This document shows positions 1 through 14,037 of a stretch of 64,000 nucleotides of DNA, one piece after another. Within the stretch, counting starts at the first letter, position 1. Every line of letters starts with the position of its first letter. Under the pieces are notes generated by a model. The model was not told the origin of the DNA, ran no database searches, and worked only from the letters and a program-made list of their open reading frames with translations. A program made the translations under genes and the position numbers. Origin of the DNA: Anaeromyces robustus (lineage: Eukaryota; Neocallimastigomycota; Neocallimastigomycetes; Neocallimastigales; Neocallimastigaceae). The stretch is from NCBI GenBank assembly GCA_002104895.1, contig MCFG01000018.1, positions 203,501 through 267,500 of the forward strand, read 5' to 3'.

Positions 1-136
1 ATTATATATTGTTATTTATAATAATTATTAATAATTATATAAATTTTTTTGTCTATTATTTAAATCAAACCAAACCAAACCAAACCAAAACAAAACAAAC
101 TAAATTAAACTAAACTAAACTATTATATTACTATAG
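1..136 (+). other. 3' part of an intron of the rhamnogalacturonan lyase gene
   Basis: A/T-rich stretch with CAAAC and TAAAC runs that ends in TACTATAG at 129-136, a good fungal 3' splice site. The frame of the lyase stays open upstream of its first ATG (153) exactly back to this AG, and the six residues so added (E-V-R-Y-T then M) read as a plausible extension of the lyase. The donor and the earlier exon(s) lie outside the window. Confidence 0.75.
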
Positions 137-1880
137 GGAAGTAAGATATACCATGCTTTCAGACACTAGAGGTGTTTACTTTGCTTTAAGACATAATCAT
201 AGTGCTAGTTATCCAACTACTTCATTTAGTGAAATTCGTTTAGTTTTAAGATTAAAAGCTGATATTTTCAATTGGTTACAAGTTGAAGATAATGTTGGTC
301 GTTTTATGCCAAGTGCAGCTGATCAAAATAAATGTGTTGAAATGGGTCCAAAAGAAGCCTGTAAATTACCAAATGGTGAAGTTATTCATAAATATGATTA
401 TTCTATTGATATGTTAAAACATAATGTTCATGGTTTTGCTAGTCAATCTACTGGTTTAGGTTGTTGGTTTGTTAGTCCTTCTATGGAATGGAAAAATGGT
501 GGTGCCTATAATCGTGATCTTTCATGTCATCAAGGTGGTAGTGATTCTTTACAAATTATGTATATGGCAGGTTCTCATTATGGTGCAGGTGATGAAACCA
601 TTAATCAAGGTGAAAATTGGTCAAAAGTTTATGGTCCATTTTTAATTTATTTAAATAAAGCTAATTCTGTTCAAGCTTCATGGAATGATGCTAAAGATAT
701 GGCTACCAAAGAAGGTAAAAAATGGCCTTATACTTTTACTTCTATTCCAGGTTATGTTAAAGAACGTGGTAAGGTTACTGGTACCCTTGCTATAAATAAT
801 CCTTTAACTGGTACTCGTTTACCACTTGAAGATGCTGTTGTTACATTAGTTCAACCAGAATCTAATACTGAACCTATTCCACATCAACAATGGCGTCATA
901 CTTCTCATTGGGCTCATAGTTTAAATGGTGCTACTCCAACTTTTGTTATTTATGCTGTTGTTCCAGGTACTTATCAATTACGTGCATGGGCTAAAGGTGT
1001 TGTTGGTGAATTTATTTTAGATCAATTAGTTACAGTAAAAGCAGGTGAAGTAACAAATCTTGGTAAATTTACTTTTAATGAAAATCGTATTGCTCCTATT
1101 ACCTGGGAAATTGGTATTCCAGATCGTACAGCCATGGAATATAGACATGGTGATCATTTTAATCAATGGGGTCTTTATTATGAATTTGAAAAAGATTTCC
1201 CTAATAGTGTTAACTATTACGTAGGTAAATCTAATTATGCTAAAGATTGGAATTATTGTCAAGTTTCTATTCCAGGTAGTGATGGTAAATATAAAGGTGT
1301 ACCATGGAATATTTATTTCAATTTAAATAAAATACCAACAGGAACATCCGTTTTACGTATTTCTATTGCTGCTTCAAGTTCTGCAGCTCTTTCTATTGCT
1401 TTAAATGATGGTAAAGCTACACCAGAAGTTAAAGATTTAATAGATGATGCTTGTATTCGTCGTGATGGTATTCGTGGTATTTATCGTGAATTAGAATTTA
1501 AATTTGATCCATCTGCTTTTAAGGTTGGAGAAAATAAATTTACATTATATTGTAGAAAAATTGGTGGTTATCAAACTTATTATAGTTTTGATGGTATTAT
1601 GTATGATCATATACGTCTTGAAGCTCCAGGTATTGATGGTACTACTACTAATAATGCTAGTGGTAGTGGTAATAACAATGTTAAAACCAGTACTACCACT
1701 ATTATAAGAACTAGTACTACTACCAAAGCTCCAACTCCAACTAATAATAATAATAATAATAATAGTGGCAGCTGTGCTGCTCAATGGGCTCAATGTGGTG
1801 GTATTAACTATAGTGGTCCAACTAGATGTTGCCAAGGAAGTTGTAATTTCGTTAATGATTGGTACTCTCAATGTGTTTAA
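137..1880 (+). CDS. Rhamnogalacturonan endolyase (PL4) with C-terminal CBM1, 5'-partial
   Basis: Secreted lyase predicted to cleave the rhamnose-galacturonate backbone of rhamnogalacturonan I by beta-elimination. Only the last exon is here: phase 1, from 137, stop TAA 1878-1880; the ATG at 153 is probably internal. Numbered from that ATG (575 residues): rest of the catalytic domain to about 200, with Lys80 (HKYDYS) and His142 (GSHYGAG), whose 62-residue spacing resembles the Lys150/His210 catalytic pair of Aspergillus RGL4; a fibronectin-III-like PL4 domain at about 206-305; a galactose-binding-like beta-sandwich at about 315-492; a Thr/Ser/Asn linker at 495-540; and a six-Cys CBM1 at 541-575 (WAQCGG...WYSQC). 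The signal peptide and start of the catalytic domain are missing with the upstream exon. No dockerin is visible, so the enzyme is probably a free one held to cellulose. It converges with the CE12 esterase that acts on the same polymer. Catalytic residue assignment is by recalled family pattern. Confidence 0.9.
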
Positions 1881-1960
1881 AAAAAAAATAAAGATAAAGA
1901 TAAAAAAATAAAAAAAAAAAATAAAAAAAAAGTAAAAAAAAATTAAATAAAAAAAAAATT

Positions 1961-2068
1961 AAATAAATAAAAAAAAAACATAAAAATAGAAAAACGAATA
2001 TAACAAACATAAATAAATAAAAAAAAAACATAAAAATAGAAAAACGAATATAACAAACATAAATAAAT
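1961..2068. repeat. Tandem duplication, about 50-bp unit, two copies
   Basis: Two consecutive near-identical copies of a block that contains ACATAAAAATAGAAAAACGA and ends in ATAACAAACAT followed by AAATAAATA, just downstream of the lyase stop codon. Confidence 0.85.
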
Positions 2069-2909
2069 AAAAAAAACAAAAAAAAAAAATAAAAAAAAAA
2101 AAAAAAACAAAAAAAAAACAAAAAAAAAATATTATATATATATATATATAAATACAAAAGCGAAAAAAAAAAACATACCGAAAACAAAAACAAAAACAAC
2201 GAAAAAACGAAACAACCAAAAAAATCAGAATTATTAAAATTTTTATAATATATTTTATCATTAACTTTTCTAAAACATTTTGTATATATATACCTATAAA
2301 ACATAACGATTAGTATATATATCATATATTTTTATTTGAATGATAAAAAAAAATATAGAATATATATAAAGATATTAAATTATTCTTTATAAATAAATAA
2401 TAAAATATTTAATTTTGAATAAATGATTTTTTTTTTAGTTAAAATCATTTAACAATATTAAAAATATTAAATTTTATTATTATTTTGTAAATTTTTATAA
2501 AAAAAAGTCATTCATAATAATTAATAATAAAAAATGTTATAGAATAAATTAAAAATAATAAAATAAAATAAAAAAAAAATAAAAAAAAATAGAATAAAAA
2601 AATAAAAATATGAATTAAAAAAAAAAAAAATAAAAAATAATAAATAAATAAATTATTGAGTAAATAAAAATATATAAAGAAGTATTAGTTATTATTATTC
2701 TTTCTTTAATTTTTATTTTATTTATTATTATTTTTGTTGTTAATTTTTCTTGTTTTACTATTTTTATTTATTTATATTTTTTATATTTTTATGTATAATA
2801 TACAGACTGATTAATTAATATATATATATATATATATTTAAGATGATTGTGTTGCTTCATTATTATTGTTATTATTATTTCTATAGTTATTATAGAATTC
2901 AAATTTGTA

Positions 2910-3130
<221 letters not shown>

Positions 3131-4004
3131 ACAAGATAAATAAAAAAAAAAAAAAAAACAAAATAAATAATAAACAACAAACAAAAAAAAACACAAAATA
3201 AAACAAACAAATAAATTATATACAAAATAATAAAATTGTTCCTCTGTAAATTTTTTTTTTTAATTTATTATTATGTATTAAAATTTCAAACACATTTTTA
3301 TTTTATAAAAAAAAAAAACTTTAATAATATCTAACTTTTGTTGAAATATTAAAAAAAGATTTAATAAATTAATAAATCCAATAAAATAAAAGAATTTTTT
3401 GAAATAAAAAATATAGAAAGAAATAAAAGATACATTAATCCATTAAATCATTTATAATTTAAAATTTAAATATTTGTTTTTCTTTTTTCTTTTACTTTTA
3501 CTTTTAGATTTCAAAAAAGTACTTTATTATTTTTTTTATTTAATTTGTTTTTTTTTAAAAAATTTTTTTATTTTTTTTTGTTTTGTTTTACAATAAAAAA
3601 TAATTTTTTTCTTCTTTTAAAGAGAGAATAGTATTTTTTTATGTTAAAATGAATTATCAAAAATAAAAAAAATATGATAAAAAAATAATTTTTTTTTTTA
3701 TTTTTATTTTTTATTTTTATTTCATTTATCACTTATAAATAATATTTTTTATTTAAATATATTATACTTGACAAATAAATATCAAATTTATTTGTTTTAA
3801 TTTATTTTATTTATACATAATATATATATATATATATGATTTTTATAATTTTTTAAAATAAATTTTGACTTTTATATTTATAATATATTTATATATATAT
3901 ATTAAAAAAAAAAGAGAAAAAATTGATAGAAAAAAAGCTTAATCTGTTATTTTGAAATTTTATTTTAAAATGTATTATTATAGGAAAGAAAAAAAAAAAG
4001 CAAA

Positions 4005-5542
4005 TTATTGTCTACAATCGTAGTTAACAGCTTTACCCTTATCATTTAAGACAGCAATTAATTCTGAAATTGGTTGACATTTAGAGAAAGCATTAACAAG
4101 AAGTTTAGCATCGAAATCAGCAGCGGTTGGACTTGGATGAAGATAATCAACTGGGAACCAGCCATTATTGTTAAGATAAGCTTCACCAAGACTTTCATAT
4201 TGACGAGCAATATATTTAAACATATTAATACATGGAATATTTAATTCTTTAGCAACCATAATCATATAATCATGGAAACGGCCTGGAGTTTCAATTTTTC
4301 CATTTGTGAAAATTTTACGTGGTGTTTGAGTAAGAAGAATAGGATGAGCTTTTTTAGCTAAAACTTGATTAGCCATTTGACGAATATACCATGGGAAAGT
4401 ATGAACAACTTCTTTTTCACCAGATTTTAATGTTACAGTAACAGATTCATTACCAGTACCATCAACACAACCTCTTTCTTTTTCATGATATGGACCTCCA
4501 CCATCATTATGACCAAATTGAATGAAGACATAATCTCCAGCTTGAACACCATTCATTAATGTAGTCCATCTACCTTCACGCCAGAAGGTTCTAGCACTTC
4601 TTCCAGATTTAGCATGATTTTGTACATTACAAGTGACGTAATTTGATAAGAATTTACCCCAACCAACAGTTTTACCTCCATTAGCTGTGGTACTATCACC
4701 AGTAGAATCACCAGCAATAAAGAGAGTATTTGGTTTTGGAGTGTTGTTAGTTGGTTGTGGAGCAGCAGTTGTTGGATTTACTACAGTTGTAGTTTTAGTA
4801 ACTACTTGAGTTGTACTTTCATTAGTTCTAACTCTTGAAGTAGTAGTTGTATTACCTGGAATACATTGTGAAAACCTTTTTTTATTATAATTATTATTAT
4901 AAATATATAAATTTTTATATTGAGATTTTGATTATAAATATATAAATTATTATTGGGATTATAAATATATATATCAATATAATATTTAAAATTTTTTTAT
5001 TAGTTAAATGTTAATAATTTTTTTTTTTAATTTTGATAATAATAATAATAAAAAAATAAATGTTGATATATTAATTATGTCAATTAATAATAATTTAATC
5101 ATTTTTTTTTTGTAATTGTATATTAATTAATTATTTTATTAATATTAACTTCAATATTATATAGTATATTTAATTGTATAATTATTGTTTTATAATATTT
5201 TCTTTTTAATTATTTTTATTTTATAAAAGTATTAAACAATTTATTATTTACCATTGATTATAGTATTTACAGTAATAACCGCTTACACAACATTTTTCTC
5301 CTCTATATGTGTCACTATTTTTATATTTTATTTTTTGTAATTATATATATATATGTAATAAATAATATATAATATAATATATAATAAATGTTAATATATT
5401 AATCTATTTTATTTATATTCCAATTTACTTTATTAATCTATATTATTTACCCTCCACATTGGCCCCAGGCCGTATTACAAGCACAGTTAGCATAATTAAA
5501 TAATGCTAAAAATGCAATTAAAATTAAAGATTTCAAATGCAT
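4005..5542 (-). CDS. Rhamnogalacturonan acetylesterase (CE12, SGNH fold) with N-terminal CBM1
   Basis: Secreted esterase predicted to remove acetyl groups from rhamnogalacturonan I. Three exons on the minus strand: 5542-5451, 5314-5252 and 4875-4005; both introns (5450-5315, 5251-4876) have GTAAAT donors and AG acceptors, both are phase 2, and the join gives 341 residues. The start ATG opens a hydrophobic signal peptide (1 to about 19). A six-Cys CBM1 follows at 22-56 (WGQCGG...WFSQC) and is split by both introns, then a Thr/Pro linker to about 100. The esterase domain has the SGNH blocks: GDST with Ser109 (block I), Gly143 in KSGRSA (II), Asn175 in GHND (III), and Asp295-x-x-His298 (V). Position and spacing match fungal rhamnogalacturonan acetylesterases. 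No dockerin. Convergent partner of the PL4 lyase; deacetylation would expose lyase substrate. Confidence 0.93.
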
Positions 5543-6395
5543 CTTGTTTAATTTACAATATAGAAAAAAATAAAAAAAAACAAAGAATAATTGTAATCAA
5601 GAAAAAAGTATAAAAAAAAAAAAATTAAAACAAAAACAAAAAATTATAAAATGAATGATGATGACATATATATATAAACTTTTTTTATTATTATTTTCTT
5701 AATTTTAATATAATTTTTATAATTATTATAGTTATTTAATATTATATATTAATATAATTGATTATTATAATAATATTTTAATATTTTAATAATACCATAA
5801 TAATAAAAATTTAATTAAATAATGAAATGAAAAAATAAAAAAAATATAAAATTAAGTTTACAATTATAATAATAAAAAAAAAGTTTAATATAGAAAATAT
5901 ATTAAATAATAAATTAAATTATATTTACTATTAAAATAAATTCAATTATTATCAAATTATCTCCTTTATTTGTGATACATAAAATTATCATCATTTTTAA
6001 TTTTATATGGAAATTTATTTAATTAAATTAAAAAGTGTAAATTAAAAATAATAATAATAATAATAATAATTATTCATTAAATATTATATATAAATATATA
6101 TAAATATATATAAATATATATAAATATATATAAAATAATAATACTAATTATTATTATTTAAAGTATTTTTTTTTTCTTTGGTTACTCAAAATTTAATTCA
6201 AAAAAAAAAAAAAAAAAAAAAAAATTATATTTTTTTATTTTAATAAAAAATATTACCGTTTGACTTATTTACAATATATTGTATAATAATAATAATACAA
6301 TACAATATATTATAATGGATATAATTAATTTATATATAAATTTTTTTAATTTATTATTCATCAATAATTATAAAATAAAAATGAAAAAAATTTTG

Positions 6396-6450
<55 letters not shown>

Positions 6451-6904
6451 GAAATATATAATTTAAAATAATAATAATATGCTTTTTTTTTATTTATTTA
6501 ATTATTTGTTTTTTTTTCTTTTTATTTATTTTTATTTATTTAGAATATTAAAATAATGTAATAATAATAGGAAAATAAAAAAGAAAAAGAATTTTTTAAT
6601 ATTATTAAAATTATTGATTTACAAGATTGTCAAAGACACTTAATGAATCAATTAATAAATTATTATTTGAAGGAAAGTTAAATAATGATTAAAGTTTATC
6701 AAAAATAATAATCGAATAATTTTTTAATAATATTAACTTATTAATAATAATAATTTAATTTAGTATTTATTCCGTTATTATTTTATAAAGGTCCACATAA
6801 TTTATAAAAAAAAGAATTAATAATAAAATATTAAATAGTAAACTTTAATCAGTAATAATTATTATTTATATAAATAAATAAATAAATTAGTAAATAATAA
6901 AAAA

Positions 6905-7094
<190 letters not shown>

Positions 7095-7453
7095 GGTTCA
7101 CACTACAAAACTATATTTTTATGCAAGATTTGATTGTAGTAAATGTTAGATGATTATATATGATGATTATATATGAAATTAATCTTACAATATTAGATTC
7201 AAAAATATATAATAATTTAACTTGTTCAACTAAATTTCCTAAACGGAGATTTTCATGATGTTCTAATAAAAATATGTTGATGAAATTAGTAACTAAAGTA
7301 TAAAAAATGGTATATTAATGTGATAAAGGATAAATAAGATGTTCGTTTTAATTGTTGTTCTTCAGATAATCTTGAAGTTGTTTATAAATTCATAATACGT
7401 AATGTTTTATGTGTTATGAATTTATGATATATTACGTATAATTTATTAATATG

Positions 7454-7518
<65 letters not shown>

Positions 7519-7662
7519 GTTTAAATATATGTGTAAAATACATATAAATGTTATTTTTATGTATAAAATACATATTTTGGTGAACATGTGAGTAAAGCGT
7601 ATCGACTCGTAGCATGGAGAAACTAGTCGATAATGAAATGTAGTATATTCTTAAATATTTTG

Positions 7663-7745
<83 letters not shown>

Positions 7746-7797
7746 ATATAATAGGTAAATAAATAAATATAATATGTAAATAAATAAATATAATAGG

Positions 7798-7864
<67 letters not shown>

Positions 7865-7896
7865 ATGAATAAATAAATAAATAAATAAATAAATGA
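7663..7896. repeat. Interrupted (AAAT)n microsatellite with ATATAATAGGT inserts
   Basis: AAAT runs broken by three spaced copies of an ATATAATA(G/T)GTAAAT unit at about 7745-7800, so the tract is a higher-order repeat and not a pure microsatellite. Confidence 0.93.
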
Positions 7897-8337
7897 ATAG
7901 TAATAATATAAATAATATAAATTATTATTATTACTATTTGATTAGTGTTAATATATAGTATTTTTAAATATTAATGTAATAATTTTAATACAATTTTTTT
8001 AAAATACTATATAATAATATATATGTTATATTATTTTATATTAGAAATAATAATTATAATAGTGATAATTCTTTAAAGTAATAATGAGTAATAATATATA
8101 TCTATAATAATAAAATAATAATAGTAAGTAATAATAGTGTATTAAATAATAATTTTAAATAATAAATAGTTATTTTTATAATTATTACTAGTGTCTATTA
8201 CTATTACTATTAATAATATAATAATATAATATAATAATTATAGGATATAAATACAGTGAATATATAATACATACAATAGATATTGAAAAAGAAATTAAAG
8301 AATAATAAAATATACACTTATACTAAATAATATACAC

Positions 8338-8447
8338 TTAATACATTTAATACTATAACTACTTAATGAAATTGTATATTAATAACAATTAGATGTTGTA
8401 CGTAAATATACAATTTCATTAAGTAGTTATAGTATTAAATGTATTAA
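8338..8447. repeat. Perfect 43-bp inverted repeat (foldback)
   Basis: The left arm 8338-8380 and right arm 8405-8447 are exact reverse complements, with a 24-bp spacer at 8381-8404. The arms contain the non-repetitive block ACTATAACTACTTAATGAAA, so this is not a by-product of A/T simple repeats. It could be a small foldback element or a transcribed hairpin. Confidence 0.93.
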
Positions 8448-8843
8448 TTTATTTATATTTTATTAAAAAAACATTAATTATTAATTATATATTAAATATT
8501 TAAAAAATATGTATAAAATATAAAATACTTTCATATCAAATTTTTTTATTGTATTTTATTAAATTCTTTGTTTAAAATTAATTTTCTCTTTATAATATAA
8601 TTAATAAAATTTATTATTAAAATAAAATTATAACATTTTATTATTAATAAAAAATTTTATTATTTAAAAAAAAATCTATAAATAATGACTAACATATATT
8701 TTATTAAGAGATGATCATAAAGGATGATATACTTTTTACACATATAACAACTATTAGAAGATAGATTATTTTTTGTTATTTAGTACAACTATGATATATA
8801 TATATATATATATTATAATTTATAATATAATATAATATTATAA

Positions 8844-9066
8844 AATGAAAAATTTAGTATAAGAATTGGTTTAACTTGTAGTGTTATGAATGGTATTGTA
8901 AGAATAGGAGGTAGTGAACTAAACTTGAATTATATCATATTAAGTAAAACATTTGTCAAACTATTCAAAAATTAAATTCAAATGATAGATATGACATATG
9001 TTTTACTGAAAAACAACAATTAAAATATTTTAATTCTAATCTTGGTTACAATAAAATAAAACACTA
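8844..9066 (+). pseudogene. Decayed ORF of unknown origin
   Basis: Two adjoining open stretches in different frames on the plus strand have normal codon-like composition in otherwise low-complexity DNA. The first (8844-8975) includes NGIVRIGGSELNLNYIILSK. The second, after a frame change near 8945, ends at about 9066 and includes YDICFTEKQQLKYFNSNLGY. This looks like a frameshifted relic of one coding sequence. The family is not recognised. Confidence 0.4.
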
Positions 9067-10134
9067 ATTCATATTTTTATATTAATTAGTATTTTATGAA
9101 ATATTAAATATTATACCTAACAGTAGTAAGAAATAAATAGTAAGAGATGAAATAAATATAAATATAAATTTAAAATAATAATGAAATTTATATAATCATT
9201 AACATTAACAATTTTGAAGTTTTTAACTAACAATAAATCATTTATATAATGTTACTAAAAATAAATATATGAATATTATATATATATATTTATTTTGTTA
9301 TATTCATAAATAATATATAGATAAAATAATAATTAATGATAGTATTATTATTTTATCTTTCCTATATATTCATACTATCATTAATTATTATTATGGCTTT
9401 GAATTTTAAGTAATAATAATTAAAAAAAAAAAAAAAAAAAAAAACTCTTAACCTATTGTTGAATGTATCGAATAAATCATATGAATCATATGAAACAATA
9501 CAATTTTTTTTTTTCCCCATTTATAATATATTTGCAGTTTTTCTAGTTACCTTGTAAAACAATTAACATAAAATTGTGTGTCAATCCAATATATTAATAA
9601 ATTATTGATAATATAAAAAAAATTTTTTTATATATTATAATAAAATGTAATTGGAGTTATTATTAAAGATTAAAGTTTTATTAAAAGTTTGTTTATTAAA
9701 AATAATGGTAATTACAATGAATAAAATGTATCAAACGATAATGTATTTATATTAATAATTGTGGCTGATATATATAAATAATAAATATTTACATTAATAT
9801 TTTTAGAATGTAAATTATTAATGTATTACTGATTAAAAAAGAACTACTATTATTAATTTTTTCCAAACGCTCTCTTTTACACATTTTGTTAAAATTATAA
9901 TAATATAGAAAAATAAAAATAAAAATAAAAATAAAGTTATTTAATAAAAATTTGGTCAGTAAATTTTTTCATTTTTGATCTATTAATATCTTTTATAAAA
10001 TATATCCTAATAATTCATTAGTGTTTTTCTATTCCAATTTATTCCAATTTAATTCTTTAATTTTTAATGATGTCTTTATTGAAGTAAAATTTTATTGTTA
10101 TATGTTTTTAATTTTGTATTTAATACACCGTTTT

Positions 10135-10705
10135 TCATGGCTATTTTTCTGGTGAATATGATAATATATATTTCTTTTTCAACTGTAATGCTCATTAAAT
10201 ATTTGATAAGATTAGGGTTCTCAATTAGAAGTTTTTGAATTTTGATTTAATTATTATTTTAATTGTGGCTTAAAATTCAGAACAATTCCGCAAATTAATA
10301 TATCATCTACGTAAATTCTAAATAATACAATTAGATTTCATTTTTATTATTGTATTTATGAAAAATACTAAAGAGTCTGATTTTAACTGAATGAAATTTA
10401 ATACCTATAAGAAAAGTAGAGATGGTTTCAAACTATTATCTTCCAGATTGCCTTAATTCATATAAGGGTTCATTAAGTTTCCAATAACCTTTGTAATAAT
10501 TGACATTAACCTGGTGAAATTTTTTCAAAAATTTGTTTTATCTAAATTAACATTTAAATATTATACTTTTATATCTTGTTGAAAAAATATTCCAAGACAT
10601 TTTTACAGATATACCAATCAATAATTTTAAACTATCAGAATTGAGTGTAAGGGAATAAAGTAAAGTTGAAATTTCTGTGTAAATCCCCTTGATTTTAATC
10701 TGCTT
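10135..10705 (-). pseudogene. Degenerate Ty1/copia-type reverse transcriptase fragment
   Basis: Reading the minus strand from 10705 downward and hopping between frames gives the conserved blocks of a copia RT in the right order: RLKSRGFTQKF, then TLNSDSLKLLIGISVKMSWN, then a frameshifted FQQDIKS, then LNVNLDKT, then GYWKLNEPLYELRQSGR followed by stops, then FETISTFLIGIKF, and finally IYVDDILI with the catalytic YVDD at 10302-10313. Several frameshifts and stops make it inactive. No integrase, RNase H or long terminal repeats were recognised around it, so only an RT relic remains. Confidence 0.78.
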
Positions 10706-12775
10706 ATGAATTTGACAAATAATTATTTGTTAATATATTCATTATTATATAAAAATAAATACACTAATAGGAAAAATGTGATAATAAAATGATAATAAAT
10801 TAAAGGAGATTCTTTATATATTTTTTTTATATTTAATATAATTTTTATTTAATTTATAGTATTTGGTAAATTATTAATAACAAAGATATTGGGTATTAAA
10901 ATCAATAAATTTTTTATATTCATATAATCATAAATTAATCATATGATTTAGCAATTAATAGTAATACTATTTGATAAAAGATAAAATATTTTTATTAATG
11001 TAAAGATAAAAAAATTATATATAATATACATAAATATATAAAATACATTATTTTTTAATTAAATATAGGTGAATTTGATTATTTTTTAATTGAGTATAGG
11101 TGAATTTGAAGTCAATATAGTATTTACAGTAAATGAAATAAAAAAAAAAACTTTATCACAATTATAAAAAGTAAATAAAAACGGTAAATAAAAACGCTTA
11201 AAATAATATTTTTTATATAATTTATTTAAAAAATTTCCCTTTTTTTAAAAAAAGGAAAAAACCGGAAAATTTTTATTATTGTATTACATAAAAAAAAATT
11301 TTTTTTTCTTTACTATTATATAATTATGTAATTATATAATTATGATTGTTATACAATATATAATTGAATTATTACAATGTAAATACATTAAATAATATTA
11401 AATAATTTATATATTAATAAAAAATCATTTATTATCATTTATAAATAATTATATATATAATTATTATTTATATATAATATAAATGAGTGTTAAATATTTC
11501 TTTCTATTATTAATTAATGAAGTAAATAATAAATAAATAAATAATAAATAATAATAAATGAATATTAATAATTATTTATTATAACTATTATTATTATTAT
11601 AAGTAATAAGTAATAAGTAATAAGTAATAAAGTAATAATGTGTTCTTAATATAATATAAGTAGTGGTAATTGATATATAATAAATTTAATTATTCTTTAA
11701 TGTAAATCTTATTTTCATTTTCCTTTTCATTTTCATTTTAAAAATTAAATTTTAGTAGGTCTTGTTAGAAATAAAGTTTAATATATATTAATATATAATA
11801 AATATTATAATAAATATTATGTTTATTCTTATATAGTTATAAATATTTAAGTATCATAAAAATATTGTTAATGTATAAATTTATTTTATTAAAATGTACA
11901 GAGTGGCGTATTATTACATCACCTGATATATATGATTAATATATGTAAAATTATTATAGATAGTTAATATAAAATGTTTACTAATAATGTAATTATTAAT
12001 ATGTGGGTTTTTAATAAATAAAATATAAAATATTAATTAATCAAATTCTAAGAGGTCTCACTTTTTTTCACCTTTTTGTGTTACTTTATGTTGTGAAAAA
12101 AAAAAAAAAAAACAGTTAAATTATTTGTATAAATTTTTTTTATTCTGAAACTTAAATGATAATAAATGAAATATAGAATATGACGAATGACAAATGACAA
12201 ATAAATAAATAAATAATAAAATTATAATAAAATTATAATAAAATAATAATAAAATAATAATAAAATAATAATAAAATAATAATAAAATAATAATAAAATA
12301 AAATATATTATATTACAATTTTTTATATACTAATATACTATTATATAAATTTCATTATTAATAAAATTTAGAATTAGAATAAACAAATAAAAATTTAATA
12401 TTATATATATTATATATAAATGCTTTTTATATTGTTGAAAGATTGGTTTCTATTTCATTCCTTTCTTTCTTTTTAATATTTATTGTAAATCACTCATTTA
12501 TTAATACAAGCACAACAAGTATAACTAAAATAAATATATTTTATTGGAATTCATTTATTTATATATATAATATAAATACATTTTATTTTGTATATAATAT
12601 ATAATATGTAGAATATGTTTTATTTTATATAGAATTACATTTATTATATAATAAATATGTATTTTATTTGATTATATTTATATATGATAGATTATATATT
12701 ATTATATAAATACTACACATATAATATATTAGTATTTATATAAATATCATTTATTTATAGAGGATATTAAAAAAT

Positions 12776-12806
<31 letters not shown>

Positions 12807-14037
12807 GATAAATAATTGATAAATAAATAATAAATCAATAATGTAAAAAAAATCATAATGCTATGATATTATTTTTTTTTCCCCATATAAACGTGTAAAA
12901 ATGATATTTTATGATATAACATACTTAAAAAAAAAAAGAATATTAATAAAGAATATTAAAATGAGAAAAAATGAAATGAAAATAAAGTAATAAAGTATTA
13001 AAAAAAATATTTTCCTTTTTCCTTTTTTTTCACACTCTCTTTTTTTTTTTATTGTAATCAATATTATGTAATTTATTTAATATTATGTAATTATGTAATT
13101 ATTTCTTATGTAATTTATTTTTTTTTCTAATAATTAATATAATATTTTTTATATATATTTATTTAATAATATTTTAATATGTTTTAGTTTAATTAAAGTT
13201 TAATTAATATCCAAAAATTTTATTGGTTTTTTTCTGAATTTATTAAAAAGTTTAATAGATTATTCGCCAAATTAAGAATTCTTTTATACATTTTTTAAAA
13301 AAATAAATTAAAAATTTTTAAAAAAAATTGTATTTGTGTTAGTTTTTTTTCTTGTTGAGTCAATTATACTACATTTATATTTTTTTATATGTCATACCAT
13401 ATATTATATATTAATATAAAAAATTATTTTAAAAATTTGAATATATTGTTTTTTTCGGTGTAACAAATTTGGATTTTTATAGAAACTATTTTGTTTACTT
13501 AATTACGTATTAAATTTTTATATTAAATAAAGTTTATTAATTATTGTTTTATATTATGATAGGGTATGAATCATACAGTTAATTAATTCCCGTTTAATAT
13601 TATTTATTTCAATTTAAATATGAACTTTTAGTATTATTTGACTTTCTATATTTGAAACTGATAAATATGCAAAATATACTAATGACTTCATAATAATAAT
13701 TAATAAAAAGATTATTTATTATTATTATTATTATTCATGTTATTATTTTTATTATTTTATTATTATTATTCATGTTTTTTTTTTTTGAATATAAAAGGTC
13801 AAAATTTTGTCCTATTTTTTTTATTTTAAAATTTTAAAATAAAATAATTAAATTTATTTTATATTATATTAATTGCTGGTCAATAATTAATTTTTAAAAC
13901 TTTTTTTTATTTAAAGTAAGTAAATAAATAATCAAAAAAGAATTAATATATGATTTAAGTAGTAATATATCAATAGTAGTAAAATATGCTTGAAATATAA
14001 ATAATTAATTCTAAAATTAATAACATATATATAGAAA
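10706..14037. other. Intergenic, low complexity
   Basis: A/T-rich DNA upstream of the NCP1-like gene, with short AAT/AAAT runs and poly-A/poly-T tracts. No ORF or RNA gene was recognised. The last few hundred bases should hold the promoter of the dockerin gene, but no distinct element stands out. Confidence 0.7.

Noticed and set aside
1026-1262. Reverse-strand and alternative-frame ORFs inside the lyase, the NCP1-like gene, the LRR genes and the membrane protein (for example 15398-15820, 43939-44319, 53327-53893, 54403-54663)
   Set aside because: They are antisense or shifted-frame shadows of strongly supported genes, without domain signals of their own.
1852-2325. Phe/Tyr/Ile-rich frames as possible membrane proteins (also 22356-22559, 32898-33232, 51370-51944, 57571-57777)
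   Set aside because: All come from poly-T or poly-A tracts; they lack charged loops, a signal peptide or splice structure.
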